Of a DNA stretch of 64,000 nucleotides, positions 1 through 12,055 are shown piece by piece (the stretch's first letter is position 1; each line of letters begins with the position of its first letter). The notes below the pieces were generated by a model that made no database searches, had not been told where the DNA came from, and was given only the letters and a program-made list of their open reading frames with translations. The stretch spans positions 2,915,741 through 2,979,740 of the forward strand of contig CM049318.1 of assembly GCA_026874595.1 (NCBI GenBank), read 5' to 3'. Made by a program: the position numbers and the translations under genes. Origin of the DNA: Sipunculus nudus. Its lineage: Eukaryota; Annelida; Sipuncula; Golfingiida; Sipunculidae.

Positions 1-450
1 CTCAAGAGAAGTTTGATGTATCGGGCTTAAATCTGGCATGTCCATTCACCTTTAATGGCTTTCTTGTACACAAGACTGGTGTAGCCACCTACAATGATTT
101 TTGTACAGTGTATCTCCCTGCTTATTTCTCAGGAGGGATTTTATAGATGATCCTGATATTGTGCATATTTGTACATCTCGGATAACGTCGTCGTATACAA
201 GACTTGTAGCGCCACATACAATTTTTTTTTTGATTTCATTCATCTGTGAACATAGCTCAAGAGTGGTTTGAAGTATGTGCCTGAAAATTTGCATTCCCAT
301 ATATCTTCGATGGCTCCCTCATACACAAAACTAGTGATACCACCAACAATCATTTTTTTTGTGTTGTGTTCATTCATGTCAGTATTTCAAGAGTGATGTT
401 TGATTAATTGGTGTTTGTATTCGGGTTCTTAATGTTTAATGCTTCCTTTG
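1..450. repeat. Degenerate 128-bp tandem repeat, about 3.5 copies
   Basis: Related units begin near 2, 129, 257 and 387. Each carries a diverged 'tcaagag' start and a 'tacacaagact..tag..ccac..acaat' stretch about 80 bases later. The array runs off the left edge, so its true length is unknown. Reading frames here are by-products of the repeat. Confidence 0.6.
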
Positions 451-589
451 AACATGTACCTGCCACACATGTACATGTAAAGAAATCATTTACTTTTCTA
501 TTAATGGTCAAGCATGTTATCATGGAACCATTAAACCTGATGTTTATTCTATAACACAGGTTCGCATTAGGTCTGTAGGTTTTGCGTAA

Positions 590-920
590 TGACTTATCTA
601 ATTCTTAGCTTTGAAAGTACACCTGCAAAGTTCCGTTTTGGTTCAGGAATTGTCGACAGAGCGGAAAAACTCGCTTTCTGTCATTTTGTTTTCCTGGTGT
701 CATCCTTACCCGGTTCCCCCGCATCTGTTTGGTCCCGGGAGCGAAATCCTCTCCATCGTTGGGCCAGGTGAGCAAGGAAACGACAAAGACGCCCTTGTTT
801 GTGAGGGATGCGCGGTTTTGTCGGCAAAGTTTGTTCCGCACAGAGTGACTGGACATGTATAAGGGCAGGACAAGAGATTTTCTCACAGTCGATCCCTTTC
901 AGGAGCGTTTTTTCCACATT
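590..920. other. Locally GC-rich segment with overlapping ORFs on both strands
   Basis: This stretch is clearly richer in G and C than the AT-rich DNA on both sides and stays open in several frames at once (60-95 codons on both strands). I recognise no domain in any frame, and simultaneous openness is expected by chance in such DNA. A TATA-like 'gtataagg' sits near 857. It could be an exon, a promoter region or an old insertion; the sequence alone does not decide. Confidence 0.25.
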
Positions 921-3900
921 AGCTTTTTACTTAGTGAAACACTCAAAATTTAAAACTGTTCGCTATAAAATCCTAAGACAAAGAATTCTATTTTATTTTC
1001 AGTTCTATTCATGGAATATGATTCATTCACTAAGATGTTTTTGTTATGAGTATGGTTCGACCACCAAATTGTTGATGGTGATATTGTTAAATTAATCCGT
1101 CTTGATGGCGAAATTTATTTGCGCTACATTCATTTACATATAAAAGATATTATATTTGGAATGATTGATTTTTAGAAAACTATGATCAAAGCTTAGGGTT
1201 ACCGTTAAATTCTATTACGAGTACACGAAATTTGTAAAGAATACCTTTAATACAAGCCCTGATATAGGGAGGAAGAAATCAACTTGTGTTTTAGTGGAAA
1301 ATTTGATATACTAAGATATAATACCTCTATCTACTCTAAACGTATTTACTGAGAGTTTTTCAAAGCAACAAAAATGAACAATCAGCTTATAGTATAATTG
1401 TAATAGTAATTGACGGTCTAAAGCAATTGAGACTCTAATAGCCCTATCTCAAGTTAATAGGCATATGATGACAAATCATACTTTAATGCACAATGGAAGC
1501 CTGTCAAGACATTTGCTCGTTATATTTCGTGCAATTAAAGAAGCAGAGAAGCTCTTGATTTCGGCATTGTTTAAAGGTTACCTGCAAATTATTAACAGAA
1601 TTGCACATTAATGGTATATCTGTTTTAAATCAGATTTCATAATCTAAATTGAATTACAAGGCCTTGCAGTATAACAATAGGTACTAATATTTTAGTCTAC
1701 TTCATTTAGGAAAGCAGAAAATACGAATTGTTCGTTGAATTTTTAAAAAGTTACAAATCTTTAATGTGTCTTATATTTGTCAACACTCCTTACTGAGAAT
1801 TCCATTTCATATCTAGTCGTTTGCACTATTAATTTTGAAATATAATAACAGGAAATTGATAACAAAAAAACATTATTAATATATTACTTAATATATTCTC
1901 ACAGTGTTTAAGTAACGAATTTTTATGGTCCCATTACAAATATTATCCCATGAGGTTCGTTTGGCGGTCATTTTGCCGTTGGTTGGTTATCATAGAAAGG
2001 GAAGTGAGTCCCTTCTCCGAGCAATTCTAACACGAGAAATAGATTGTTATGAGTTTTATTTATTAAAACAAGGTAGATGCATATTAATGAAAAACAAATA
2101 AAAATGACATGTATATTATTCACTGTAAATGAAGATTGGTTCCTTCGTCGTCTTATTGGAGCCTGCATGGCAGTGTATGTGGAGAGAGGCCAGGTCTAGA
2201 TTTCACGCACCTACAGGGTGTGTTACGTCACTGTTGGTATAAGAGACAAGTTCCAAGCTTTAGCATCTTCCTCACATTTAATATCGATTTGTATTGAAAA
2301 TTTGATTAAATATTGTCACTCACAGAAAGGACGCATTGTTGACCTTAAAGTGATTATTCGTCGAATGAGGGAGTGGGAAGCGTAATCAAGAGCCTGAGCC
2401 AGCACAGTCTGTAGTGTAGAGTTAAAACCATATGTCAGGAAAATGTCAAAGTCTGCTAAGGTCGGGGAGTGGGTGTCTTCTAATGAAGACGCAAGAAGTG
2501 GCGTTTGGCGGTCCAGTACAGGGGCTTTGACAGCATTTACTCAGACTACGTGCCATGGAATACTAAAGAGAAGCATCATGCCAATAGAACAGTCAGCAAA
2601 ATTAAAAAAAAAAAAAACAAATTTGACAAACCTGCCATTTCACATTCTGATCATACGTGAGAGGGGGCCGTTATGTAACACACAACTGTATCGCCACTAA
2701 TAAAGAGATTAAAGGAACCCCAGCAGCTGTGTATCTTTTAACATGCCTGCAGATTATCACATGATAGAATATTTGGGGATATATCGTCATCATTAACATG
2801 TTTGTTCAATTCTTAATTTACCTTAGAATTTCCTGACTTTTCGACCGTGACACCATGTGTCTTTATTAACATCATCAACACACAGAACTAGTGAATTCTA
2901 CATGATGCTGGAAAAAAAAATAAACAAGAACGGTTGAAAAGAAACTCAAGCATTGTAAAATATTCTCCTGTCGCGGCATTACAGGCGGTATTTTCAAACT
3001 ACAACGACTTGAAAGGATGTCTGTTACTCCAAAGATTTGTCCCCAATGTATGATTTTATCAAGCCCTTAATTAATGGCATAGTCCCATTGTCAATTCGCC
3101 TAATCATATCTAATTTCATAACTTTTGTTGGGTTTCAATTTCTGTCAGTTTTATCTCCCATTATTTATTGTCCTTAGTTCAAAAGTTATGTTGATTTTGA
3201 TTTTCATCCAAATACCAAAATGGCCTGCAAGTTGGCGCGAACGCTATGGGACAATCTTAAGCAAATGAGAACAAGCTATCCGAAACATGCCTCAATGAGG
3301 ACTTTGGAAGAAGACTCTGTGTCTCAATATTAGAATGAAGGTAAAAGAATACTCCTTTTCATAAAAAGAGCACAGAATGTCTTGCTACAACGACATAGGC
3401 AAATAGCTGTTCTGCATAACGGGGAATATCATGGCCATCGTTGTGCTGAACAGCATTATGTCAACATTATAACTATATGTCAACCTGTTTATTTTACGAT
3501 TATTTGTTTTGCAAGTCGAAGAACATCAAATGTGTTTTCCCCAGGACAGTGAGAGGAAAATGCGTGTTTAACTATTTGTGGAAAAAAAAAGCCTACACTA
3601 TATGTAATTTTCCTGTAAATAATTTAAAACTAATTTATTAGAAACTAGTCTATTCTGATGCGAGATCCTAACATCAGTCTGTGAAATGTACATTGCAGAA
3701 AACAATGATAACGTCATAATAGACGTTACGCACATAAAAAGCACCCATATTCACGGGACCAATAATCAAGAGCCGCCGACCACTTTTTACAGCGAGGCTT
3801 GTATTCTCCTTGGCACGCGCTTCCCTGTTACGGCAGATTACTTCTTATCCATATCCTAAGAAGATAAACAATGATTACTTGTAAGAGACGCAATGAACCA

Positions 3901-4700
3901 CGGAAGTATATATATAAGACGTGTCAACAAGACCAAAAAGTAAATAATATTTACATTATAAGCAAGTAGGTTACCAAACATTACGCATTTTCCTCTGAAA
4001 CTAGTGTTAATTTTGTTTAGCTAGTTTGTCTAACGTGGAGATAATCGCATAAAATCATATGAAAAAGAGTTGTGGAACAAAAACATCCATGTAAAAGGCT
4101 AATTATGCTAATAGTAACACGTTACAAATATAGAAGTAGTCTAGCAATGGTGATTGCAGGCCTTTAGAAAGGAGAAACAGTAATGGATAACACCTGTAAG
4201 ATTCCGCTTGTCACCAAAGGATACTTCAAAATACGTAAGGAAATTAATTAAATTGGCAAGGACTTTGAATTTACCCTCATGTTTGACAGAAAGTATTCTT
4301 TTTTTGCACTGCCGCTCAATGCTTTTTGAAGTTTAAATTAACACAAGGTTAGATATACTTCAATGTGAAACTAATTTCTATCTTTGATTATTCGAGCTCT
4401 TCAATCACGCCAAGCAAAATGACCGTGAAATGATGTGATGTGCTAGACGGAAATAATAAAAACGGTTTGATGATATCATGTTTTAAATTGTTTCCACCAA
4501 CTTCACAGAATATGCACGTGTTTATAATCAATGAAGCAAAACGTGATTTGTTCTACCTCTTTCCTGCATGTCTGTATATATGATATTGTGTAAAATTTAC
4601 CTCGTATTTACTTGTTGTAAAAGGTAGATGAATTTGCATTTACTAAGTTGAAACGACGAAAACCAAAATGGATCTTGGGTTTTAGACTATAGGAGCCCCG
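921..4700. other. AT-rich DNA with no recognisable gene
   Basis: I see only short ORFs (the longest is 85 codons, at 2443-2700) without recognisable motifs, plus scattered poly-A runs. I looked on the minus strand for an exon 2 that could pair with the FkbM-like exon 1 at 4735 and found no match to its 'VEIG', 'LVEGNP' or 'LDVEG' motifs. Confidence 0.5.
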
Positions 4701-4734
4701 ATTTAAATCTGGTAAAATTTTCATGAATTTTTAC

Positions 4735-5126
4735 TTTTACCAGTTTTGTTGCCGCTTCTATATCCCATTTGCTTCAGGGTTTTATTTGAACTGGAAATGG
4801 CTCTGCTAGGAGCAATAGAGCCCGGTCCAGTTATACCAGCTGTCTTCCTTGCAGTTACGTAATCAGTAGCTTGACGGGCTATCAGAAAAGAAAACGCCAG
4901 GCCAATTATCGCAACACTAAGCGATAACACTAACACATCTGTCGCTGTGTACAAAGAGGAAGATATGTAAAAATATAAGATGATATGGATGTTTGAACTA
5001 TTATGCAGTAATATAGAGCCAGGTGAGCAGGAACTGATCAGTATAAACCGGTACTTTTGTAACTGATAATAATTGAATGATATAGGTATTTGGGAACTTG
5101 GCTTGACATATTTCCAAATTACCGAC
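4735..5126 (-). pseudogene. Orphan FkbM-gene exon-1-like segment (signal-anchor exon)
   Basis: The frame reads a hydrophobic segment followed by a stretch matching the exon 1 end of the two intact FkbM genes: 'DYVTARKT' corresponds to 'DFVTYKRT', and 'SGNKTGKSK' to 'TVNETRKSK'. A GT donor lies at exactly the homologous phase-1 position, with the last exon base at 4735. The open frame runs back to a stop near 5126 but has no ATG; its only start-like codon is TTG at 4954. No exon 2 is visible in the 4.7 kb downstream. It may be a decayed copy, or an internal exon of a gene extending off the left edge. Homology is clear; function is doubtful. Confidence 0.55.
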
Positions 5127-5343
5127 TAATCATTATATTTAGTTTTAATCAGCACTTTTAAATAATTAAGATGTTCGGCAAGCTCATCCAGTGCCATGTC
5201 ATGAATAACTGACAAGAAGTACGACGGATTAGTTTTGCATCCCAACATAAAATATCCAGCAACAGTTTCCCTTAGGATTAAGTTATGTGTTAACTACAAA
5301 AATATTCTTCGGTGTTTTTGCACAGTCCTGACTCGGCTTTTTG

Positions 5344-5344
<1 letters not shown>

Positions 5345-5414
<70 letters not shown>
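5345..5414. repeat. (TA)n microsatellite
   Basis: About 35 uninterrupted TA dinucleotides directly abut satellite array 1. The Tyr-Ile ORFs reported across it are artefacts. Confidence 0.97.
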
Positions 5415-5417
<3 letters not shown>

Positions 5418-7280
5418 CCAGTTCCACTTCAAAGCAAGGCTTTACCATTAATATTGGAAATCATTGCTCTAAGGCCAGTGTGATTTCACAGCAAGGCTTG
5501 TCCATTAATATTGGAAATCATGGCACTAAGGCCATTGTCACTTTAGAGACTTGACCATTAATATCGAAAATCCTGGAACTAAGGGCAGTGTCACCTCAGA
5601 AAAAAAAGGATTTGGCCTTTAATATTGGATATCATTGCACTAAGGCCATTGTCACTTTAAAGCATGACTTGACCTTTAATATTGGAAATCATGGCACTAA
5701 GGCTAGTGCCACTTTAAAGCAAGGCTTGACCAATAATATTGGATATCATTGCATTAAGGCCATTGTCACCTTAAAGTATGGCTTGACCATTAATATTGGT
5801 TATCATGGCACTAGGGCCAGTGTCATTTCAAAGCACGGATTGAACAATAATATTAGAAATCATGTTGCCATAGAACATCATGGAAAATTCAAAGCATGGC
5901 TTGACCATTGATATTGGAAATATTGGCACTTAAGCCATTGTCACGTTAGAGGCTTGACCATTTATATTAGAAATCATGGAACAGAGACAAGTGTCACCTC
6001 AAATCTTGGATTTGACTATTAATATTGGTAATCATGGCAGCAAGGCCAGTGTCACTTCAAAGCATTGCTTGTCCATTATTATTTGAAATCATGGCACTAA
6101 AGCCATTGTCACATTAAAGCATGGCTTGGCCATTAATATTGGAAATCATGGACCTAGGGCCAATGTCGTTTCAAAGCACGGATTGAACAATAATATTGGA
6201 AATCATGTTGCCATAGCACATCATGGACACTTCAAAGTATGGCTTGACCATTAATATTGGAAATCATGCCACTAAGACCAGTGTCACTTTAAAGCATGGC
6301 TTGACCATTAATGTTGGTTACCGTGGAACTAGGGCCAGTGATATTTCAAAGCATGGATTGACCAATAATATTTGAAATCATGTTGCCATAGCACATCATG
6401 GACACCTGAAAGCATGGCTTGTCCATTAATATTGGAAATCATGGCACTAAGGCCAGTGTCACTTCAAAGCATTGCTTGTCTATTAATATTTGAAATCAAA
6501 GCACTAATTCCAGTGTCACTTCAAAGCATTGCTTATCTATTAAATTTGAAATCATGGGCATAAGGCCATTGTCACTTTAAAGCATGGCTTGACCATTAAT
6601 ATTGGAAATCATGCCATCAAGGCCATTGTCACTTTAAAGCATGGCTTGACCATTAATATTGGAAATCATGCCATTAAGGACATTGTCACTTTAAAGCATG
6701 GCTTGACCATTTATATTGGAAATCATGGCACTAGTTCCAGTGTCACTTCAAAGCATTGCTTATCTATTAAAATTTGAAATCATTGGCATAAGGCCATTGT
6801 CACTTTAAAGCATGGCTTGACCTTTAATATTGGAAATCATGCCATTAAGGACATTGTCACTTTAAAGCATGGCTTGACTATTAATATTGGTTATCATGGC
6901 ACTTATAGGCCATTGCCAATTTAAAGCATAGCTTGACAATTTATATTCGAGATCATGGCACGAAGGCCAGTGTCTCTTCAAAGCATGGCTTAACAATTAA
7001 TATTAGAAATCATGGCACTAAGGCCAGTGACACTTCAAAGCATGGCTTGACCAATAATATTTGAAATCATGTTGCCATTGGCAAATCAAGGACACTTCGA
7101 AGCATGGCTTCACCATTAATATTGGAAATCATGGCACTTTAAAAGCATGTCTTGACTATTAATATTAGAAATCATGGCACTAAGGCCAGTGTTACCTCGA
7201 AGCATGGCTTACCCATTAATATTTGAAATCATGGCACTAATGCCAGTGTCATCTCAAAACATTGATTGACCATTGGACAC
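5415..7280. repeat. 57-bp satellite array 1 (about 33 units)
   Basis: The repeat contains 'aatattggaaatcatggcac' followed by 'taaggccagtgtcacttcaa'; I count 57 bases per unit. Because 57 is a multiple of three, any frame lacking a stop stays open over many units, giving peptides of the type NIGNHGTKASVTSKHGLTI. A variant monomer of about 61 bp, with 'atgttgccatagcacatcat', occurs near 5850, 6190, 6370 and 7050. The array lies downstream of FkbM copy 1; a homologous array at 33845-35985 has the same position relative to FkbM copy 2. I regard it as non-coding. Confidence 0.9.
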
Positions 7281-7329
7281 TTAATCTCAGTCCCTTTAAA
7301 TTTGCTTCTATATTATGTCTACGTAAACT

Positions 7330-7793
7330 CAGTAAAGCGGACAACTCACTATCCCGGACAACGTCCCGTCTTCGTATGTAGTACATATAATGACCCTCTA
7401 AAGCGGACAGACATCGGGAGTTCTTTTTTTATATATCTGCGGGGAGATCGCGCTCCTAGATCATGATCTCGTATGTCCTATTTCGGTCTCAGTCCGAGGA
7501 CAAGCGTAATTTGCTGAACCATCGTGATGTACATGTACTGTCGCAACCGTTGTTTATTTCAGAAATCTGGTAATTGTCTGTAGACTTCACAATTAATACC
7601 TAATTAAGATTGGTCAGTAAACCAAACAAAATAACTGCAGGGTCTCAAACCCCTTTTAATTCAACAAGACTACCACCAGAGATTACCATTCGTGCTATGT
7701 CAGAATACACCATAAATATAATTTCAGGACAACTCACTTATCAGGATAAAATCCTCCAGTCCCTTGAGTGTCTGACTTAGAGGAGTTTCACTG
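7330..7793. mobile_element. Non-autonomous pogo/Tigger-like MITE
   Basis: The segment begins 'CAGTAAAGCGGACAACTC'. Its other end, read in reverse complement, begins 'CAGTGAAACTCCTCTAAG' and is flanked by TA. CAGT..-type ends rich in 'GGACA' or 'CAGACAC' are typical of Tigger/pogo elements. There is no transposase ORF. The segment is absent from the corresponding place in block 2, where the satellite runs directly into the shared flank, so it is probably an insertion. The left TA duplication is not preserved. Confidence 0.5.
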
Positions 7794-8803
7794 TATATCA
7801 CTCCAGATATATCAAGGTAAAAACAGTATGCTTCTCGTGCTGATCAAATAATTCTATTCATATATTGGAAGCTCAGAAGATAACTAATATTAACAAAAAT
7901 TTACATATTTATTATCACTTACAGATATTTTATATTTTGCCATACCATTTTTTGCAGGAAAACAAAGTTCTGCTTACCGTCTCTGTTGGTGTCCAATAAA
8001 ATCACTAGATGGTACAGTAATGCATACCGCAGATATTATTTTTGAACTACCATGAAAAAGCTCGATGAACTGCACAGCATCAGAAAAATGCGGTACCTTT
8101 TTTCATCAAGACTGACCTGTCGTTTCTTTAAGATTCTAGATAACCAATAAGTCACATTTTAAATAGCATGAACTCTTCAAAAAGAATTTTAGTAGAGGAA
8201 ATGACAGTATATGAGATTAGACTGTGTATGTCTTTACAGTGCCCCAGGCCGATTATTTAGTGTCAGTCCCCAGAACCTTTATAAAAATGTGACCCTGGAT
8301 TAGTGAATATATATATATTTATAAATATATATATATATGTATATATATATGGTAGTCTATTGCAGATATGTAGCTATAGATGGAGATTGAAGTCTTTTAG
8401 CTAGACAAATGTATTACCATACACGCTTTTGATCAAAACGTGGGACTCGTGACGTATTTGTCAGTTAAAAACTAAATACTAATGACACTTAACTCTACAT
8501 TAAGTAGTCAGTTGTGTGGATGCATATTCTGAAAGCATAAAATTTGTTCAACGCTGGAACAGGTTCAGTAGCCATGGATGATAATTGATATTGTATGCTG
8601 TTCCTTCAAATGGTTTGTAAATACTTGCATTTTATCCATTACATTTCAAGAAGAAATGTCTTATGTGAATAAAACTATATACATGTATATGTACCATTTG
8701 CACAAATCATGTACGTGTGCCATTTATCAGTCTGCTTCAAAAGGATGCACTTAAACCTCTTAGAAAAACCTTAGGCAACCATCTACCATGTATGGACCCC
8801 AAT
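7794..8803. other. 3' flank of FkbM copy 1, shared with block 2
   Basis: It aligns by eye with 35998-37099; landmarks are 'acagatattttatattttg' (7921 and 35998) and 'gacctgtcgtttctt' (8114 and 36191). It contains an interrupted AT microsatellite near 8307-8350. I see no protein-coding evidence; it should include the 3' UTR of the minus-strand gene. Confidence 0.7.
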
Positions 8804-10456
8804 TTACGAAATCTCATAATGTTCAAAGACAGTATTCACGAAACAACCATCCCTTCGCCTAACCGGTCTATATCCTTTTTCTCTTAAGTATTCTGTTATG
8901 GCTTTCTTGTCGCTCCAGAATGTTTCAACAAGAAACACTTTCACGGGTATAGTCCAGTCCATGGTCTGTAAAACAAGGATTTCTGCCCCTTCAACATCCA
9001 GACTAAAGAAATCGATTCTACTTATACCAGCATTTCGTAGGAGTTTACCCATCGGTTTGCAAGGTATTTCAATTGTTTTCGTCACATTAATGCCATATCG
9101 GTGGATTTGTTGTTTCGTTATGTAAGCGATATCTCCCCCTGTGGCCTCAGGCTGCTGTGTAAAATTGACTTTTAGCACACCTTCCTTGCATACAGCGGAG
9201 TGTACTGTGATGGACCTAGGTCGATTTTTCTTCAGCTGTTTAAAAAGTATAGGGTTTCCTTCTACCAGCAAACCGGTCCAACCAAAGTTATCTTCAAAGA
9301 ATTTTGTGTTGGACATTTCTATACCATCGTAAGCTCCGATTTCAACATAGATACCGTTATACAAGGTAGGATTTGCGAAATAACGTTCATATATCCGGAG
9401 TTCCTCGCAGCACTGTGAGTGGCACTCTTGATTTCCTTTGGTCTCGATCCCTGTGGAAATGGAAGGACATTTTATTGATTGATCGCTTTGACAATGGTAG
9501 AAAAATTAGGTTAATTTTGATTTTATATTGCACCATGTGCAATAATATTGAGATGAATTTTAGGACCTCAAGAAATCCCCTTGATATTGTGTTTTAAGTC
9601 GTTAAGAAAGTCAATATAAATTATTATTATGTAAAACGCTGCTGTATTAGGGCGTAAAAAGCAATGGGCGTTGAAGTGTTGAATAGATGTGATTTTAATG
9701 ACCAATCTCTTTTATTAATTTTTTCTATATAAATGAAAGCAACAGGATTCAAGGGGTTCATTTTGATATACCGTCATTGACGTCGATGATACCTTTATTG
9801 ATGGTTGCAATATCTTTTGATTTAACTTCTTATTTTGAATGAGAATTTATTTTATTTGTAACGTATCTTCATTAGTAAGGAACCTAATAAAGGGAGCATA
9901 AGAAGAAAGCACCTTAAAATTTAATATGACAAAACACTCAAGAATATATACAAACATAAATACGTATTCTAATGGATTGTATCTCTTCGGACATATAAAT
10001 ACAGAATTTCTTACAAAATTCAGGTTTTACATGGGACTATGAACAGTCTTTTAATCAGTCCGAGTCAATCTAAACAGTTTCACAAATATTAATCGTATAA
10101 GAAACTCTCTTGTCTTGTATTATTTAATGTGATTTCCTTAATATGTTTGATCTCATATTCGTATATAATTTATATCATATAAATTTAAACAGTTTCTATA
10201 AATTACATCCCATGCCAGCTTGAATAAATTTGGATGAGTTCTTACTTTTTCTGGTTTCGTTGACAGTTGTTCTGTCCCCCGCTTCATTAAGAGGTTTATT
10301 TTCAGAGAAAATACTTCTGTTTGTAGTTATTCTGGCCGGCACAACTTCGACTGGTGTTCTCTTATAAGTGACAAAATCCAAAAGAAGAGAAATAATCAGA
10401 ATGCCAAACAACAAACTCGTGACGAATGCACCAAGTATTGTCAAAATTCTCTTCAT
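8804..10456 (-). CDS. FkbM-family methyltransferase with type II membrane anchor, copy 1 (two exons)
   Basis: Exon 1 is 10456-10246 and exon 2 is 9450-8804. The intron starts GTAAGA, ends TTTCCACAG and is phase 1; the joined frame is 285 codons plus stop. Residues 4-26 form a hydrophobic signal anchor after 'MKR', which suggests a type II protein with its catalytic domain in the Golgi or ER lumen. The stem has Asn-X-Ser/Thr sites (NRS, NET), with further sites NFT and NVT in the domain. Residues 105-113 ('YVEIGAYDG') match the SAM-binding motif of the FkbM/Methyltransf_21 fold. 'LLVEGNP' (131-137) supplies the acidic ribose-binding residue, and 'DVEG' (222-225) is the conserved later motif. 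A cysteine cluster ('ECHSQCCEEL') begins the exon 2 product. The family O-methylates sugars or small molecules; this substrate is unknown. It shares about 92% of residues with copy 2 over the domain. Confidence 0.88.
9451..10245 (-). other. Intron of FkbM copy 1
   Basis: The 795-bp phase-1 intron has a GTAAGA donor and a pyrimidine-rich CAG acceptor. It aligns with the copy 2 intron (37747-38623) but has visibly more differences and indels than exon 2, which fits selection on the exons. Confidence 0.8.
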
Positions 10457-11449
10457 TTCTGTCTTTCTTCAAGTTTAGGGAAACTGTGAAAGTGTAAAAA
10501 TAAAAAAAAGTTATATTGATATTTGATAAATTTGAAGAACTTATCATTATAAGCGCTAATGAAAAGCAATACTTAACACAAGGAAAAAAGTTGCTAAAAC
10601 CTTTCTACAACAGAATGTAATTTTTACATGTAAAAATAAATATTCACGAGAAAACATGCAAGCACATGATTTGGTTACAACACCTCACGACGTATGTGCC
10701 AACTAAAGATTCAGCATCATAACATCCATTCTGAACATATACACAAATGCAGCATTTTCGAATTTCTTGTAGCCGAAGTTGGCTGTTGTGACTGAACTTC
10801 ATGCTGTTATGCAAAATACAAGTATAGATACCTGATTTGTTTTAGTAATTAACATTGGTTGTGGTGCTATTTATAAAGTTTTATTGAGCTGGTATGTTCC
10901 CGTAGATCGTACAATTTCATGTTGATGGTATATCACATCGTTATTAAATGTCATACACAGATATGGATCAGGTTCGAATTTTTAGTAGCCGAGTTTTCGT
11001 TGTTGTGACCAAATTTCCTGCCGGTATATGGATACAACTGTAGATACAAGATATTATTGGTAATTAACATTGGCTGCAATGCTTTTTATAGAGTTTTATT
11101 TGGCTGGTTTGTTTCCGTGGATCGTACAATTTCATGGTGACAGCTGCCAGATGCTCTGAACAATATATGTGTATCACGCAGACATAGGGCAGACATATTG
11201 GTTTCAATAATAGGGCCTTTGAGTATTATTTTTGGTGTTTGCCTATCACTATTTACTTTATTTTCAGTGTTTAACCAACAGTAATAGCTGGCTTTTAGTG
11301 TGACGTCGTTATCTGTCCGTCTGAACAATGCGCTTGTGTACACACACACTAAATCAAAGCTCAAATTAATAACAGAGACCAGCATATCATATAATCGTAT
11401 CTATACGTTTACACTATCCAATACATAAAGGTATCTACTCTAAAACAAA
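10457..11449. other. 5' flank of FkbM copy 1 with internal tandem duplication of about 215 bp
   Basis: Two related stretches (about 10735-10945 and 10950-11155) share 'gtagccga', 'ttgtgac', 'taattaacattgg', 'agttttat' and 'tagatcgtacaatttcat' or its near copy. The same doubled structure occurs upstream of copy 2 (about 40555-40970). A minus-strand open frame at 11385-11086 has a related frame at 41165-40923, but the starts are not both ATG and the frames diverge at the 3' end. I treat this as homologous non-coding DNA that may contain the promoter. Confidence 0.6.
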
Positions 11450-12055
11450 ATTCGGGATATGTTGGAAATCCTGGGATGCCAACACGATTCGCTGCACTTT
11501 GACGTCATTACCCAGACCCATGTTTTCTGTGCAGGACTCCTGCGCCCCAGTCCTCACCAGGTATCACGATACCTCTTGCCACGTCTCTGACGTACCTAAC
11601 TCCTCTGCAGGCCACACTCGAGCGCTCTCTCTCGGCCTCGATGACGACCCCAACGTCCACCGTGCGGTGCTTGTCTGACTTCTAGATGGTGGTCTGCGAC
11701 TCTGCGTCTCACCAGACTTCCTTCCTCTCGGAATGTCCGCTTGACCGTCAGCTGGACAGTATACCCACTCTCCTTGCCCCTTTAGGTCTTGGCCTTGCCG
11801 TAGTGGTCTCACCCGCTATAAAAAGCATTCAGAAATATATACAGAACTCTCATAACTGCTATGGCCATTTTGAATACCTCGGCACGCATGCCAAGAGGGT
11901 CTCCTGGATGGAAAGGTTCCTGTACCGGGAACGTAAAATAATACCCCCGGGCTCCTGCCCGTTACACACTAAAAGTCGAACATTTAAGTTACGTATTGAA
12001 GTTACGTAATACCAGCGCTGCACGCGCCAGACGAAATAAGTGGCAGTGCCACCTG
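11450..12055. other. GC-richer segment of about 0.6 kb present only in block 1
   Basis: Block 2 passes from 'tactctaaacaaacatacg' straight to 'gagggtggcatta' (about 41250-41290). Block 1 has about 600 extra bases between the equivalent points. The segment is GC-rich in 11540-11820 and has ORFs of 82-107 codons on both strands with no recognised domain. It is an insertion in block 1 or a deletion in block 2; clear terminal repeats are not visible. Confidence 0.5.

Noticed and set aside
5235-5554. ORFs with long Tyr-Ile or Ile-Tyr runs
   Set aside because: They translate the (TA)n microsatellite. The same applies to ORFs at 30139-30429 and 53443-53652.
5588-7280. Apparent repetitive protein genes (NIGNHGTKAS-type) in the satellite arrays
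   Set aside because: They result from a 57-bp unit being divisible by three; frames break often, units vary without codon bias, and no start or splice context is evident.
5415-7280. CRISPR-like array
   Set aside because: There are no unique spacers; the whole unit repeats, and the surroundings are eukaryotic.
8898-9597. Plus-strand ORFs across FkbM exon 2 (8898-9125, 9141-9332, 9200-9418, 9373-9597)
   Set aside because: They are antisense shadows of the minus-strand methyltransferase exon. The same holds for 37134-37658 and 38608-38904.
11564-12009. ORFs of 82 and 107 codons in the block 1-specific segment
   Set aside because: They lie on opposite strands of the same GC-rich DNA with no recognisable domain and are absent from the sister block.
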